Assembly: GCA_938020445.1 (NCBI GenBank)
Contig: CALIIC010000029.1
Location: forward strand, 1 to 59,099
Origin: an uncultured Flavobacteriaceae bacterium
Lineage (GTDB): Bacteria > Bacteroidota > Bacteroidia > Flavobacteriales > Flavobacteriaceae
Length of the DNA stretch: 59,099 bases
Direction of reading: 5' to 3'
The position numbers were made by a program, and so were the translations under genes. The notes beneath the pieces are model-generated. The model ran no database searches. It had not been told where the DNA came from and saw only the letters and a list, made by a program, of their open reading frames with translations. Position 1 is the first letter of the stretch; every line of letters begins with the position of its first letter. This document shows positions 35,136 to 44,025 of the stretch, piece after piece.

Positions 35136-37589
35136 TTAGCAATTCGTAGTAGCCTCTTTCCGCGGCCGTTCAACGGTTCCCTGCAAAATTCTGTATTGGT
35201 CTTTTTTATTTCTTTCAATGAGCCATTGATTGGTACCTTTTCCTTTACCAGTATCCAACGCAAAGGCTGTCACCAAGGTTTCCCCGTAGTTTAAATTTCG
35301 TAGATCAAGGCTACTACCACGACTAATTTCCGCTCCATTGTCATTGTACCAACGTATATCTGGTTCAGCATCCGTATTTGTATCCGAATTGATCGCTATA
35401 GCCTTAATGACCGATGGGATAGCTATACTGCCCTTAAGCGACAAGGGAATACCCACCAGTTGAATAACCGAATCAGTTTCATTCGCATGTTTGGAAGGTG
35501 CATGCTCACATTTTAATTCAACATAGCTCACCGTAGTTCCGAAACCAGCTGTAGCCAAGACACGAAGGGCAACGAGTTTTTGTCGTCCCCATAGGCTTTT
35601 TTTAATCCGTAATTTTTTTTCCGGTGTACGGGGCGCACAACCTCGCCAGGTACCAAAACGGTCTTGCCATTGCACCAGATAGGTATAATTGTCCTCTTTT
35701 GAATTAGGGTTCAATTTCCAGGTTAAATTCAGATACGGACTTTTCTTATTTTCAGAATCGGTACAGCTTACATCGAGTTTTGGTGGTATATCGATCTCTT
35801 TTCTAAACAACTCCTCTTCACATTCAAAAATGGCCAAAGCGTATGCATCATCAGGTAAAGACACTGCTTGTCGTAGTTCGAGTGGAAATTTGGGCGCGTT
35901 ATTACATCCACAACAGGAACAGCCGGTGTCGCTATAAAGACATACACTGCGTATGCTTTTTCCATTTTTATCCATAAAGACCAAGGAGAAGTCCGTTTTA
36001 CTATCTCCATGCGGTTTCGGATAACTATCAAAAATAAAGGACGGATGAAATTTCAATTCTCGATTCTTTTCAATATCCAAGCGTAAAAATAAGGTGGGTG
36101 ATTTTTTACGTATCCATTCATTATCACTGGTCGTACGAAAAGCCGCGGTACTGCTCTGGGTAATTAGTGCAGCACTTGCTGATGAAAAAGTCGCTGGAAT
36201 ACGAGAAAACAATGCTTTGTACGTATAGGGGCTTACCCATCGCCCCCCGGAATATCCCATAAAGTCGTGGGAAGTAGCAGGAGAGCGTACATTTGGACCC
36301 GTACCATCAAAACCGTATTCTCCGATACTATCGGAATCATATCCACTATAATTAGGGTAGTCTCCATCGGTATTTGCGGGTTCTGCGCATCTGGTTACAT
36401 TATCACATGGTGCATGCTGCCTTCCCAATGCATGGCCCAATTCATGCGCTGCGGTCCCTTGTCCGTTTATTCTGCCAGCTGCAACACCGCTTCGCCCGCA
36501 ACCGCCTACTGATCCCGTATTCACACCAGAATTTACCATTCCGTACACGATATCGCTAGAATCGCCTTGAAAATCATCTAGCACATCTAAAAGGTCTCCA
36601 AATTTATCACACCCGCCAGAGCTAATATCTGATTCAATATCCTTGTCATACTCTATTGTATCATAGCTCGTAATGTTCACATTGGGAATAGGGAATACTT
36701 TATCCGTAAACCCGAAAACCGTAACAAAATCGCTCATTAATGGCGCCTCCAAATCGGCATCGGTCGCACCATCATTGACATCATTACCTGTATATTTTAC
36801 CCCAATTGCAATAACCGGAAGCGCAGGAATTGCTGTAAAATTCAATGGACGCTGGAATTCCCCAGAGAATTGTGTAGTATCGGTAGTGTCGAATACCTTG
36901 GCTTTAAAACTTGTCATACCAACGGAAACGGAATCGGGAATCAAAAAGTTAAGGGTATGCCCCACATTGCCACGATCAATGGTCGTAACCCTTCTAGGAA
37001 CAATAGTATTTAGGGCCGTAATTGTTTGTAAAACACCCCCTGACATTATTTCTATTTCCCCGGAAACTCTTGAGATCGGAGGTAATCCCGAATTATTATC
37101 ATAGTCGATATATAGGCGTACTACGGTTGGTTTATTGGCCACCAATTGAATCGAATTATCTGGAAAGACATTCGCCGCATCCAAATGATCCGCACTTTTA
37201 AAATGTTGAATTGCCTGTGTGATTTCGGCGTCTTGAATGTTTAAATCTCCTCGGGCATCTCCAGGGCTTGGTGCTGTAATAGGTTCTAACTCAGCAATGA
37301 CCACCCATTGTAGATTTCCACTATAGTTATCATCAAACTCTCCGCTCCAATCACGCAAGGCGTACCTGCCAGATACATTTACTTTGGTATTATCACCGCC
37401 ATCTATACTAGCATTCAATTCCATCGTTAGCCTACCCAAGTGATGGTCATTCCCTTCAAAAGTAGCCGAATATCCTATCATTCCCACCGCTACACTGCGT
37501 ACCGGTCTTGAAAACTCAAGCACTTCCCTTGCCGTTTGTCCAGGTTCCTTAGATGTTACATAGTTGAATGAACTTTTGCGAAACTCCAT
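35136..37589 (-). CDS. Metzincin-type zinc protease with N-terminal lectin-like domain
   Basis: 817 residues without a signal peptide. Residues 1-105 form the lectin-like domain shared with the next gene. About 115-260 are beta-rich. The protease core has the zinc motif HELGHALGRQH (His382, Glu383, His386, His392) and a Met-turn around 'DFMGYSG' (Met444), features of metzincins. The later part has a Cys-rich patch ('CSCCGC' at 557-562), an Fn3-like region (about 606-695) and a final beta domain. Four Cys flank the active site. Proteases of this class normally act outside the cell, so the missing signal is odd: export by another route or an injected or lysis-released effector are possible. First gene of the three-gene set. 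Confidence 0.85.
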   Translation of the reverse strand: MEFRKSSFNYVTSKEPGQTAREVLEFSRPVRSVAVGMIGYSATFEGNDHHLGRLTMELNASIDGGDNTKVNVSGRYALRDWSGEFDDNYSGNLQWVVIAELEPITAPSPGDARGDLNIQDAEITQAIQHFKSADHLDAANVFPDNSIQLVANKPTVVRLYIDYDNNSGLPPISRVSGEIEIMSGGVLQTITALNTIVPRRVTTIDRGNVGHTLNFLIPDSVSVGMTSFKAKVFDTTDTTQFSGEFQRPLNFTAIPALPVIAIGVKYTGNDVNDGATDADLEAPLMSDFVTVFGFTDKVFPIPNVNITSYDTIEYDKDIESDISSGGCDKFGDLLDVLDDFQGDSSDIVYGMVNSGVNTGSVGGCGRSGVAAGRINGQGTAAHELGHALGRQHAPCDNVTRCAEPANTDGDYPNYSGYDSDSIGEYGFDGTGPNVRSPATSHDFMGYSGGRWVSPYTYKALFSRIPATFSSASAALITQSSTAAFRTTSDNEWIRKKSPTLFLRLDIEKNRELKFHPSFIFDSYPKPHGDSKTDFSLVFMDKNGKSIRSVCLYSDTGCSCCGCNNAPKFPLELRQAVSLPDDAYALAIFECEEELFRKEIDIPPKLDVSCTDSENKKSPYLNLTWKLNPNSKEDNYTYLVQWQDRFGTWRGCAPRTPEKKLRIKKSLWGRQKLVALRVLATAGFGTTVSYVELKCEHAPSKHANETDSVIQLVGIPLSLKGSIAIPSVIKAIAINSDTNTDAEPDIRWYNDNGAEISRGSSLDLRNLNYGETLVTAFALDTGKGKGTNQWLIERNKKDQYRILQGTVERPRKEATTNC

Positions 37590-37957
37590 AGCCTTTCTTT
37601 AAATGGTTGTTTTAAATACGTTCACGGAGGCTGGCTACACTTATTTTGAGTGCGCAACGAACATATATAACTTGAAAATCTGTTTGGAGGAAAGCAATAA
37701 CGCTATAAAGAAACCTTGATGGTTACATCTCAATTACAGCAATAAAACTGTGTGAAACTACTCACAAATAGCGAGTCCGAATAAAAAAATTGTATGAATT
37801 GCACGGATTTATGTATGCAATGCAAAAGTACAGCCAAGTCATACGGGTGAAAGATCTATCTTCTTCCAGCCCGCTATACAGACGCGGGCACCATGTTTTT
37901 GAAGAATGGTAAATGGTGCTATTCACACTAAAAGGTTTATTTCAACCCCGTCAGGTA
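37590..37957. other. Intergenic stretch upstream of the metzincin operon
   Basis: About 370 AT-rich bases, no gene. It carries a GC-rich hairpin GCCCGC - nine-base loop - GCGGGC (37869-37889) without a following T run on either strand, so it is not an obvious terminator. The operon promoter must lie here. Confidence 0.5.
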
Positions 37958-38380
37958 CTAGTTTGCGGTCTTTTTGGTAAACATCTTGTGTACAATGGTC
38001 CATTTACCTTCTGTTTTTAATAGCATGAAGTAATCAATATAGGGCGTACCGCCTTTAGGATTGTAAATCTCTACTTTGGCAACTGCGGCATCGTTCGTAT
38101 AATCGATCGAAAGAATTTTTCCCTTCTCCCCCGTAGGTTTTCCTTCTTTGGTATCTGCTATATATGCCTTCCCCGACCAAACCCGTACTTTGTCGTCTTT
38201 GACATAATAAAGATTAAGATCTTTATGAAACGCCTCTACCAACAAGCCGGGTTGTCCTCCGGTGGAACCGTCAATATACTTTGTGAGTGTTTCGCGAATA
38301 AGGGAATCCTCTGTTTGGGCGCTCACATTTTGAGCAAGTACAATACATACGATGATCGCTAGTTGTTTGATGGCCTTCAT
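37958..38380 (-). CDS. Secreted putative lumazine-binding-like (NTF2-fold) protein
   Basis: 140 residues, signal ending 'QNVSAQ' near residue 22. The domain 'IRETLTKYIDGSTGGQPGLLVEAFHKDLNLYYV', 'VWSGKAYI', 'GKILSIDYTNDAAVAKVEI', 'YIDYFMLLKTEGKWTIVHKMF' is the Lumazine_bd_2 / NTF2-like pattern. Ligand unknown. About 130 bases downstream of the pair C response regulator on the same strand. Confidence 0.85.
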   Translation of the reverse strand: MKAIKQLAIIVCIVLAQNVSAQTEDSLIRETLTKYIDGSTGGQPGLLVEAFHKDLNLYYVKDDKVRVWSGKAYIADTKEGKPTGEKGKILSIDYTNDAAVAKVEIYNPKGGTPYIDYFMLLKTEGKWTIVHKMFTKKTAN

Positions 38381-38511
38381 ATTCTATATTTTAAATTTGG
38401 TATAAATGTTCTAGGTGTAAGGTATCCAAACCCAAAAAGAAAATGAAAAAAATGGGATTCAAAAACATCCAGATTTATAATTCTGTACAGATATTGGGCA
38501 AATGATGCTCC

Positions 38512-39213
38512 CTAAATGCGATCTAGTACGGCTTTTCGGTAAGACTTGCCAATGGGCAGCTTAAGGTCATTTTGCAATACGATTTGATTCCCATCAATAA
38601 GTTTTAATTGATTAAAGTTGATTACGAATGATTTATGAATCCGTATGAAATCGTCTGGAAGTTTCTTTAGGAAATCCGACAAGGTTTGCGGGACCAAAGT
38701 CATGGTATCGGTGAAAATCTTGATGTAATTGCCGTAGGCCTCTATATGGTTTATCGTATCAAAGTCTAGCTTAATAATTTTCTTATCGCTTTTTACAAAA
38801 ATCGATTTTGAGGGCATAACAAGATCATCACTTCCGATGGTATTTTGTTCGGGTACCAACTGTTGCCGTACTTTCGACACCGCTTGTAAAAAGCGTTCCA
38901 GCGAAAAAGGCTTTAAAAGGTAATCGGTCACCGAAAGTTCAAACCCTTCTACAGCGTATTCGGAATAAGCCGTTGTAATGACCACTTTTGGTTTGTGTTG
39001 CATTGTTTTCAATAGACTCAAACCCGAGAGCTTTGGCATATTGATATCCAAAAACAAAACGGCTACCTTTTTTTCTTGCAAAACTGATAGTACCTCGAAG
39101 GCATTTTTGCAAGATGCCACCAGTTCTAGATTCGGAATCTCTTTGATATAACTTTCCAATATTTGACGTGCAATAGGTTCATCGTCGGCAATGATACATG
39201 ATAATACGTTCAT
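38512..39213 (-). CDS. LytTR-family response regulator (pair C)
   Basis: 233 residues: receiver with acidic pair 10-11, phospho-acceptor Asp56 ('LFLDINMP') and Lys in 'YLLKPF', then a LytTR domain from about 130 ('FVKSDKKIIKLDFDTINHIEAYGNYIKIF', 'FIRIHKSFVINF'). It follows an S41 peptidase gene by 17 bases, itself ten bases behind the kinase gene, so kinase, peptidase and regulator form one operon. Possible targets: the ABC transporter divergent from the kinase. Confidence 0.92.
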   Translation of the reverse strand: MNVLSCIIADDEPIARQILESYIKEIPNLELVASCKNAFEVLSVLQEKKVAVLFLDINMPKLSGLSLLKTMQHKPKVVITTAYSEYAVEGFELSVTDYLLKPFSLERFLQAVSKVRQQLVPEQNTIGSDDLVMPSKSIFVKSDKKIIKLDFDTINHIEAYGNYIKIFTDTMTLVPQTLSDFLKKLPDDFIRIHKSFVINFNQLKLIDGNQIVLQNDLKLPIGKSYRKAVLDRI

Positions 39214-39230
39214 CTAAATAGTATTGCTGC

Positions 39231-40238
39231 TTATTCGTTTAACCATTCTATGGCCCTTTTGACCTGGTTGTCATCGGTAAGTTCAACGGTATGCTGAAAT
39301 TCAATATACTCATCAACGCCTACCTTGTTTTCATAGACCACCTTGTTCCGGTCCATAAAGATGTCTTGCGAAATAAGCATGATCAACTCATCACTCAGTT
39401 TGTCATACCCGGTGCCTGTAGTGAATCCCGCTGTAGGTTCTCCAATAAATCTAGTATGGTCCCTACCTTTGAATGCAACAGCGACGAGCTCTCCCGAACT
39501 AACGGTATATCGACTTACGAGCACCGCTACTTTTTCGGTTTGGGCGATACTTGGGGCCGTTTCCATTGTACAGGCCAATCGCCCATAATTGATAAAACTC
39601 CCATTTTCGATAACATAGGTTCGTATGTTTTTTTCACTATTGATTGATCCTGCAACAAGGCCTTCCCCTATCAATGGGGCAATCCCGCAGAACATGGGTT
39701 CCATGTTTCCACCACCGTTGAATCGCAGATCAACGATCCATTTTCGTACGCCTTGCTCCTTTAAAGCCCGCAAACCACTTCGGATAAAGTCGGCTTGCTC
39801 TTGTACGTCTCCTCCACCGATACCCACTATTTTTAAATACCCCACATCGGTGTTGAGCAACTTGTATGAAAACCGAGCCGATACATCGTTAATGACCGTA
39901 TTGATATAGTCTGAATTGAGAACAATGGTATCCTTCTCCTTTGTCTCTCCCGTATAGCTTGCAACAATCGAATGATCCTTAGCCAAACGAAACGTACCGT
40001 GTTTGTCTCCTAAGCTATTGAGGAGATAGTGCAAAGCCGGTTTTAACTCCTCCGCACTTTGTTTCCCTTCCGCCAATGCTATAAACTCTTTATTCACTTT
40101 TTTCCAATCCACATTTTTGGCATAGAGCGATGTTTCTTTCGCCTTTAAAACAATAGGATGGTATCCCATTTTGGCAGTTTGGCCCTTGCAAGAACTCCAC
40201 AGCAGTCCTAGTATAAAAATTCGTACGATCGTTTTCAT
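39231..40238 (-). CDS. S41-family (tail-specific protease-like) peptidase, exported
   Basis: 335 residues from ATG 40238 (a GTG at 40244 is two codons earlier). The N-terminal hydrophobic segment ends 'WSSCKG', a probable lipoprotein signal. The S41 core has 'IVDLRFNGGGNMEPM', the nucleophile region 'VSRYTVSSGELVAVAFKGRDHTRFIGEPTAG' with Ser in 'SSGE', and 'GVDEYIEFQ...' at the end. No PDZ domain is evident between the N-terminus and the catalytic core, so it is of the short C-terminal-processing type. Its place between a histidine kinase and its regulator is unusual and suggests a role in signal input. Confidence 0.88.
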   Translation of the reverse strand: MKTIVRIFILGLLWSSCKGQTAKMGYHPIVLKAKETSLYAKNVDWKKVNKEFIALAEGKQSAEELKPALHYLLNSLGDKHGTFRLAKDHSIVASYTGETKEKDTIVLNSDYINTVINDVSARFSYKLLNTDVGYLKIVGIGGGDVQEQADFIRSGLRALKEQGVRKWIVDLRFNGGGNMEPMFCGIAPLIGEGLVAGSINSEKNIRTYVIENGSFINYGRLACTMETAPSIAQTEKVAVLVSRYTVSSGELVAVAFKGRDHTRFIGEPTAGFTTGTGYDKLSDELIMLISQDIFMDRNKVVYENKVGVDEYIEFQHTVELTDDNQVKRAIEWLNE

Positions 40239-40254
40239 AAACACTCGTTTTAAG

Positions 40255-41238
40255 TTAGCTGGTCAGTACCAAGCGTAGGGTAATACCGTACTCATTATTT
40301 TCGGTCACTGTTTTCAGCTGGTACTTTTCCGGATACATTAAATTCAGTCTTTTCTTGGCATTTAACAAGCCTATGCCACTTCCGACTTCTTTTAGATCAT
40401 CGGCTACGGTCCCTTCATGGCTATAGGTATTCACACATTTAAACAATAGTTCATTTCCTTTTTCCGCTATGGAAACAAGCACTCGCCCCTTTTGGGATTC
40501 GGAGGTATTTAAATGTTTATAGGCATTTTCAACAAAAACGATCAGTAGCATGGGCGCTATTTCCTTTGATGAAAAATTCCCGCTCTTTACCAATTCAATG
40601 GTGGTCGTATCCTCCAAACGAATTTTTTCTAGGGACATATAGTTTTCCAAATACTGAATTTCCTTTTCCAAGGGGACATAGGTCTCTTTAGTATCGTAGA
40701 GGCTATAGCGTAATAAGTCTGACAATTTCAGCATTAAATTGGGCAATTTATCTGATTTTACCACCGAAAGTCCATATAAGTTGTTCAATGTATTGAATAA
40801 GAAATGCGGATTTAACTGTGCTTTCAATAATTTTAGCTCGGCTTCCTTTTCATGCTGTCGACGGGTAAAACTATCCCGAGCGATCTTAATGGTAGAGGCA
40901 AATACCATTGCCAAAACCATGATTCCGAAAAAGTTGATATACATGCTTAATTCGAACGCCTGGTTTTCGACCCATCTTATAATACCAACTGAAATCAACA
41001 CAAACAGTAAGACATTCACTAGAAACAAGACGAGAAAAAGCCCCCTTTTTTTTCTTAAAAAAGGCAATATAAGTAGGTTGTTGCTATACACTGCCGGTAC
41101 GAGCAAGGCAATGGAAAAAAGTGATGCAAGAACCTTATTTTCGGCCTGTATCGTAGTCAAAAGAATTAAAAATAGAAAGAACCAAATGAACAGGTTCTGC
41201 ACCATTTTATTATCTACCCAACGATCCAACTTCGACAT
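40255..41238 (-). CDS. LytS-type sensor histidine kinase (pair C)
   Basis: About 327 residues from ATG 41238 (an upstream ATG at 41292 would add 18 residues unlike the family). Four membrane helices, then 'LLKAQLNPHFLFNTLNNLYGL' with the phospho-acceptor His, and a HATPase domain with 'LIVFVENAYKHL' and 'GSGIGLLNAKKRL'. All catalytic motifs are intact. First gene of a kinase - S41 peptidase - LytTR operon and divergent from an ABC transporter 265 bases away. Confidence 0.9.
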   Translation of the reverse strand: MSKLDRWVDNKMVQNLFIWFFLFLILLTTIQAENKVLASLFSIALLVPAVYSNNLLILPFLRKKRGLFLVLFLVNVLLFVLISVGIIRWVENQAFELSMYINFFGIMVLAMVFASTIKIARDSFTRRQHEKEAELKLLKAQLNPHFLFNTLNNLYGLSVVKSDKLPNLMLKLSDLLRYSLYDTKETYVPLEKEIQYLENYMSLEKIRLEDTTTIELVKSGNFSSKEIAPMLLIVFVENAYKHLNTSESQKGRVLVSIAEKGNELLFKCVNTYSHEGTVADDLKEVGSGIGLLNAKKRLNLMYPEKYQLKTVTENNEYGITLRLVLTS

Positions 41239-41502
41239 ACTGCTTTGATTAAAAGTCTTTCCAAAAATAGGTTTTGTTATGAGAAACCACATTCTAAAGT
41301 GATAAAAGGTACTCGTTTTGATCTGAACGGTTTCTTTTTCGTGATTATAGGGAGTTCATACTATTATCACGGAACTAAGAACGTTTATCATTCATTTTTT
41401 TCTTTCCTAACGATCCTCACCAATTTGCGGTAACAAGTTGAACATCCCTTTTAAGATGGACCAATTACTGGCACTGAATCATCATCCAATAAAACAACAT
41501 AT

Positions 41503-42366
41503 ATGAAATTAGAAATTCAAAACGTATCAAAACGCTACAAGGGCAACACCTATGGCCTTCGAGATTTTTCCATTACCATTGAGAAAGGGATCTTGGGACT
41601 GTTAGGGCCCAATGGTGCCGGTAAATCAACCCTGTTAAAGATGATAGCTACGGTAAGCAAGCCTACCGACGGACGCATTCTTTTAAACAAAAACAACATT
41701 GTCAAAGATGCCAATTATATGCGGGGACAACTTGGGTTTTTACCACAAGATTTTGGGGTATATCCCAATCTCAACGCCTATGAGTTTTTAGAATACATGG
41801 CTGCAATGAAAGGTGTGGGCGGTAAAAACCTACGTGATCGAATTTCAGGCTTGCTAGAGGGGCTTAATTTACTCGATGCCGCCAAAAAACCAATTGGTGG
41901 CTATTCGGGAGGCATGAAACAACGAGTCGGTATTGCGCAAGCATTGCTTAACCAACCCAAAGTGGTCATTTTTGACGAACCCACTGTTGGCTTGGACCCT
42001 GAGGAGCGGGTGCGTTTTAGAAATTTAATTTCTGATTTGGCCAACGACTGTATTGTAGTGCTTTCGTCCCATATTGTTTCTGATATTGATACGATCGCAG
42101 ATCAAGTCGCTGTTATGAAAAACGGCTCTTTGCTAACGAAAGGAGACCAAGAGACTATTATTGCACTTGTTTCGCACAAGGTGTTTGAAACGATACTGAA
42201 CAAAGAACAGTTGTCAATTTTCAAGACAAACCACCTCGTCGTAAGTACTACGCGAAAAGCAGGAACCTTGAAGGTGCGGTATATTACGGACAGCCCTGTT
42301 GAAAACTCGATCCAGCAACAGGCAAATCTAGAAGACGCCTATTTATATCTAACCAAAAACAACTAA
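41503..42366 (+). CDS. ABC transporter ATP-binding protein
   Basis: 287 residues: Walker A 'GPNGAGKST' near 38-46, Q-loop 'LPQDFG', signature 'YSGGMKQR' near 137, Walker B 'VVIFDEPTVGLD', switch His in 'VLSSHIVSD'. This is the type that drives export or lipid/antibiotic-resistance permeases. It ends one base before the permease gene, so they are coupled. The divergent LytS/LytTR pair C may control the pair, as in peptide-sensing modules of Gram-positives; this is inference. Confidence 0.95.
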   Translation: MKLEIQNVSKRYKGNTYGLRDFSITIEKGILGLLGPNGAGKSTLLKMIATVSKPTDGRILLNKNNIVKDANYMRGQLGFLPQDFGVYPNLNAYEFLEYMAAMKGVGGKNLRDRISGLLEGLNLLDAAKKPIGGYSGGMKQRVGIAQALLNQPKVVIFDEPTVGLDPEERVRFRNLISDLANDCIVVLSSHIVSDIDTIADQVAVMKNGSLLTKGDQETIIALVSHKVFETILNKEQLSIFKTNHLVVSTTRKAGTLKVRYITDSPVENSIQQQANLEDAYLYLTKNN

Positions 42367-42367
42367 G

Positions 42368-43918
42368 ATGCAATTGTTTTTTACCATCATCAAATCTGAT
42401 TATTTACAACGTACACGCAGTTACCCCTTTTTGGTTACGCTATGCCTTACTTTGGCAATTGCCTATACTTTTGTGCCGGCACCGAACGCCAGTTATTCTA
42501 CCATCCGAATTGCCGGGTATGTCGGCTATTACAATGCTGCATGGTTTGGGTATGTAACCGCCATCATGAGCAGTGTGTTTTTGTCTTTGGTAGGTTTTTA
42601 TCTCGTAAACAACGGTATAAAAACGGCTATCCAAACAAAGGTAGGCCATATTGTCGCTGCCGCTCCCATATCAAATTTTCGCTATTTAGCTTCAAAGATG
42701 GTAAGCAACTTTTTAGTACTATCAACACTTTTATTGACAGTTTTAACAATGAGCATCCTATTGTTTTTTCTATACAATGAGGGCTATACATTTGAATTGA
42801 TTCACTTTCTAAAACCATATGCATTCATTGCTCTTCCCGCACTATTCTTTGTTTCGGTCTTGGCAGTGGTATTTGAAGTCTTTTTGGGAAAGTATTCGAT
42901 TCTTCAAAATTGTATGTACTTCTTTTTGTTTGCCTCCTTGCTAGTATCCCCTCCAAAAAATGAAATGCAATTTGCGCTGGATGTCTTCGGAAGCAAAATT
43001 GTAATGCATGAGATGGAGGAAACAGTTCAGACTATTTTACAAACCGAAGAAAACATTGATATGAGCATCGGGTATGTGATCGGAAATACGGAAAACAACC
43101 AAAAGTTTCATTTCGATGGAATCGAGTTTTCAACATACTTTATCGTGAGTCGATTGCTTTGGTTTCTTTTGGGCATCGGTATCATTATTGCTATCGCGCC
43201 TTTCTTCCATCGGTTTGATACGAAGGAGAAATTGAGTCTAAAAAAACATGTAAACAAGGTCAAATCCCAAAAACAGCTCAAAGATATTGTACTATCCAAA
43301 TTGCCCAAAACGGTAGTAAATTATGCTATTCTTCCTCTTATTAGGACCGAATTATTGCTTTTGGTACGGAAAGGAAGGAAATGGTTGTGGTTGTTTAATG
43401 GTGTAGGAATGGTTTTGCTGGGTGTGCTACCCTTGCAAATGGCCCACCAGTTTGTGTTACCAATACTATGGTTTCTGCAGGTAGGCAGACTATCTGATTT
43501 AACCACCAAAGAAACAGATAACAACGTACATTATTTTTCGTTTACGGCTTACAAACCCATTCGCAGAGCACTGTTTTCCCAATTGATGGCCGGGGTCCTA
43601 TTAATGCTGTTTTTAGCTTCTCCCCTGCTCATTCGCTTGGCGGTTGGTCTCCATTTCGATTCGTTGGCAATCGTGGTTTTAGCAGGGTTGTTCATTGTTG
43701 TATTCGCTGGCTTTGCCGGTATTGTCTCAAAAGGCAAAAAACTCTTTGAACTACTCTTTTTTATGTTGACCTACGCCAGTCTAAACGGACTTTCGTTCGC
43801 AGATTACTATGGAGGCCTGGCGCATGGCCCCTTTTACCTGCAATTACTTTTCGGAGTAGTGCTGATATTGGGATCTGGCTGTTTTATAATTCGAAGGTAT
43901 CACCTTAAAATGATTTAG
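42368..43918 (+). CDS. ABC transporter permease
   Basis: 516 residues with about twelve membrane helices in two sets (about 20-265 and 325-512), with a small extracytoplasmic loop between helices 6 and 7 and a basic cytoplasmic linker (about 285-310). This fits ABC-2-type permeases that pair with the preceding ATPase. Substrate unknown. It is followed by about 100 AT-rich bases and a convergent gene. Confidence 0.88.
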   Translation: MQLFFTIIKSDYLQRTRSYPFLVTLCLTLAIAYTFVPAPNASYSTIRIAGYVGYYNAAWFGYVTAIMSSVFLSLVGFYLVNNGIKTAIQTKVGHIVAAAPISNFRYLASKMVSNFLVLSTLLLTVLTMSILLFFLYNEGYTFELIHFLKPYAFIALPALFFVSVLAVVFEVFLGKYSILQNCMYFFLFASLLVSPPKNEMQFALDVFGSKIVMHEMEETVQTILQTEENIDMSIGYVIGNTENNQKFHFDGIEFSTYFIVSRLLWFLLGIGIIIAIAPFFHRFDTKEKLSLKKHVNKVKSQKQLKDIVLSKLPKTVVNYAILPLIRTELLLLVRKGRKWLWLFNGVGMVLLGVLPLQMAHQFVLPILWFLQVGRLSDLTTKETDNNVHYFSFTAYKPIRRALFSQLMAGVLLMLFLASPLLIRLAVGLHFDSLAIVVLAGLFIVVFAGFAGIVSKGKKLFELLFFMLTYASLNGLSFADYYGGLAHGPFYLQLLFGVVLILGSGCFIIRRYHLKMI

Positions 43919-44025
43919 TATTACACTATTAATTGTTGGTAATCCCATTTTTATATTAAAAATAGTCAACAAAAGTAATGCATAAATATCCTATTTAAAA
44001 GAACCCAAAAACAACGTTTGGCAAG

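Noticed and set aside
37869..37889. GC-rich hairpin as a terminator
   Set aside because: No T run follows on either strand and no gene ends next to it.
39291..39909. Plus-strand frames opposite the S41 peptidase
   Set aside because: Antisense shadows with no signal peptide or recognisable domain.
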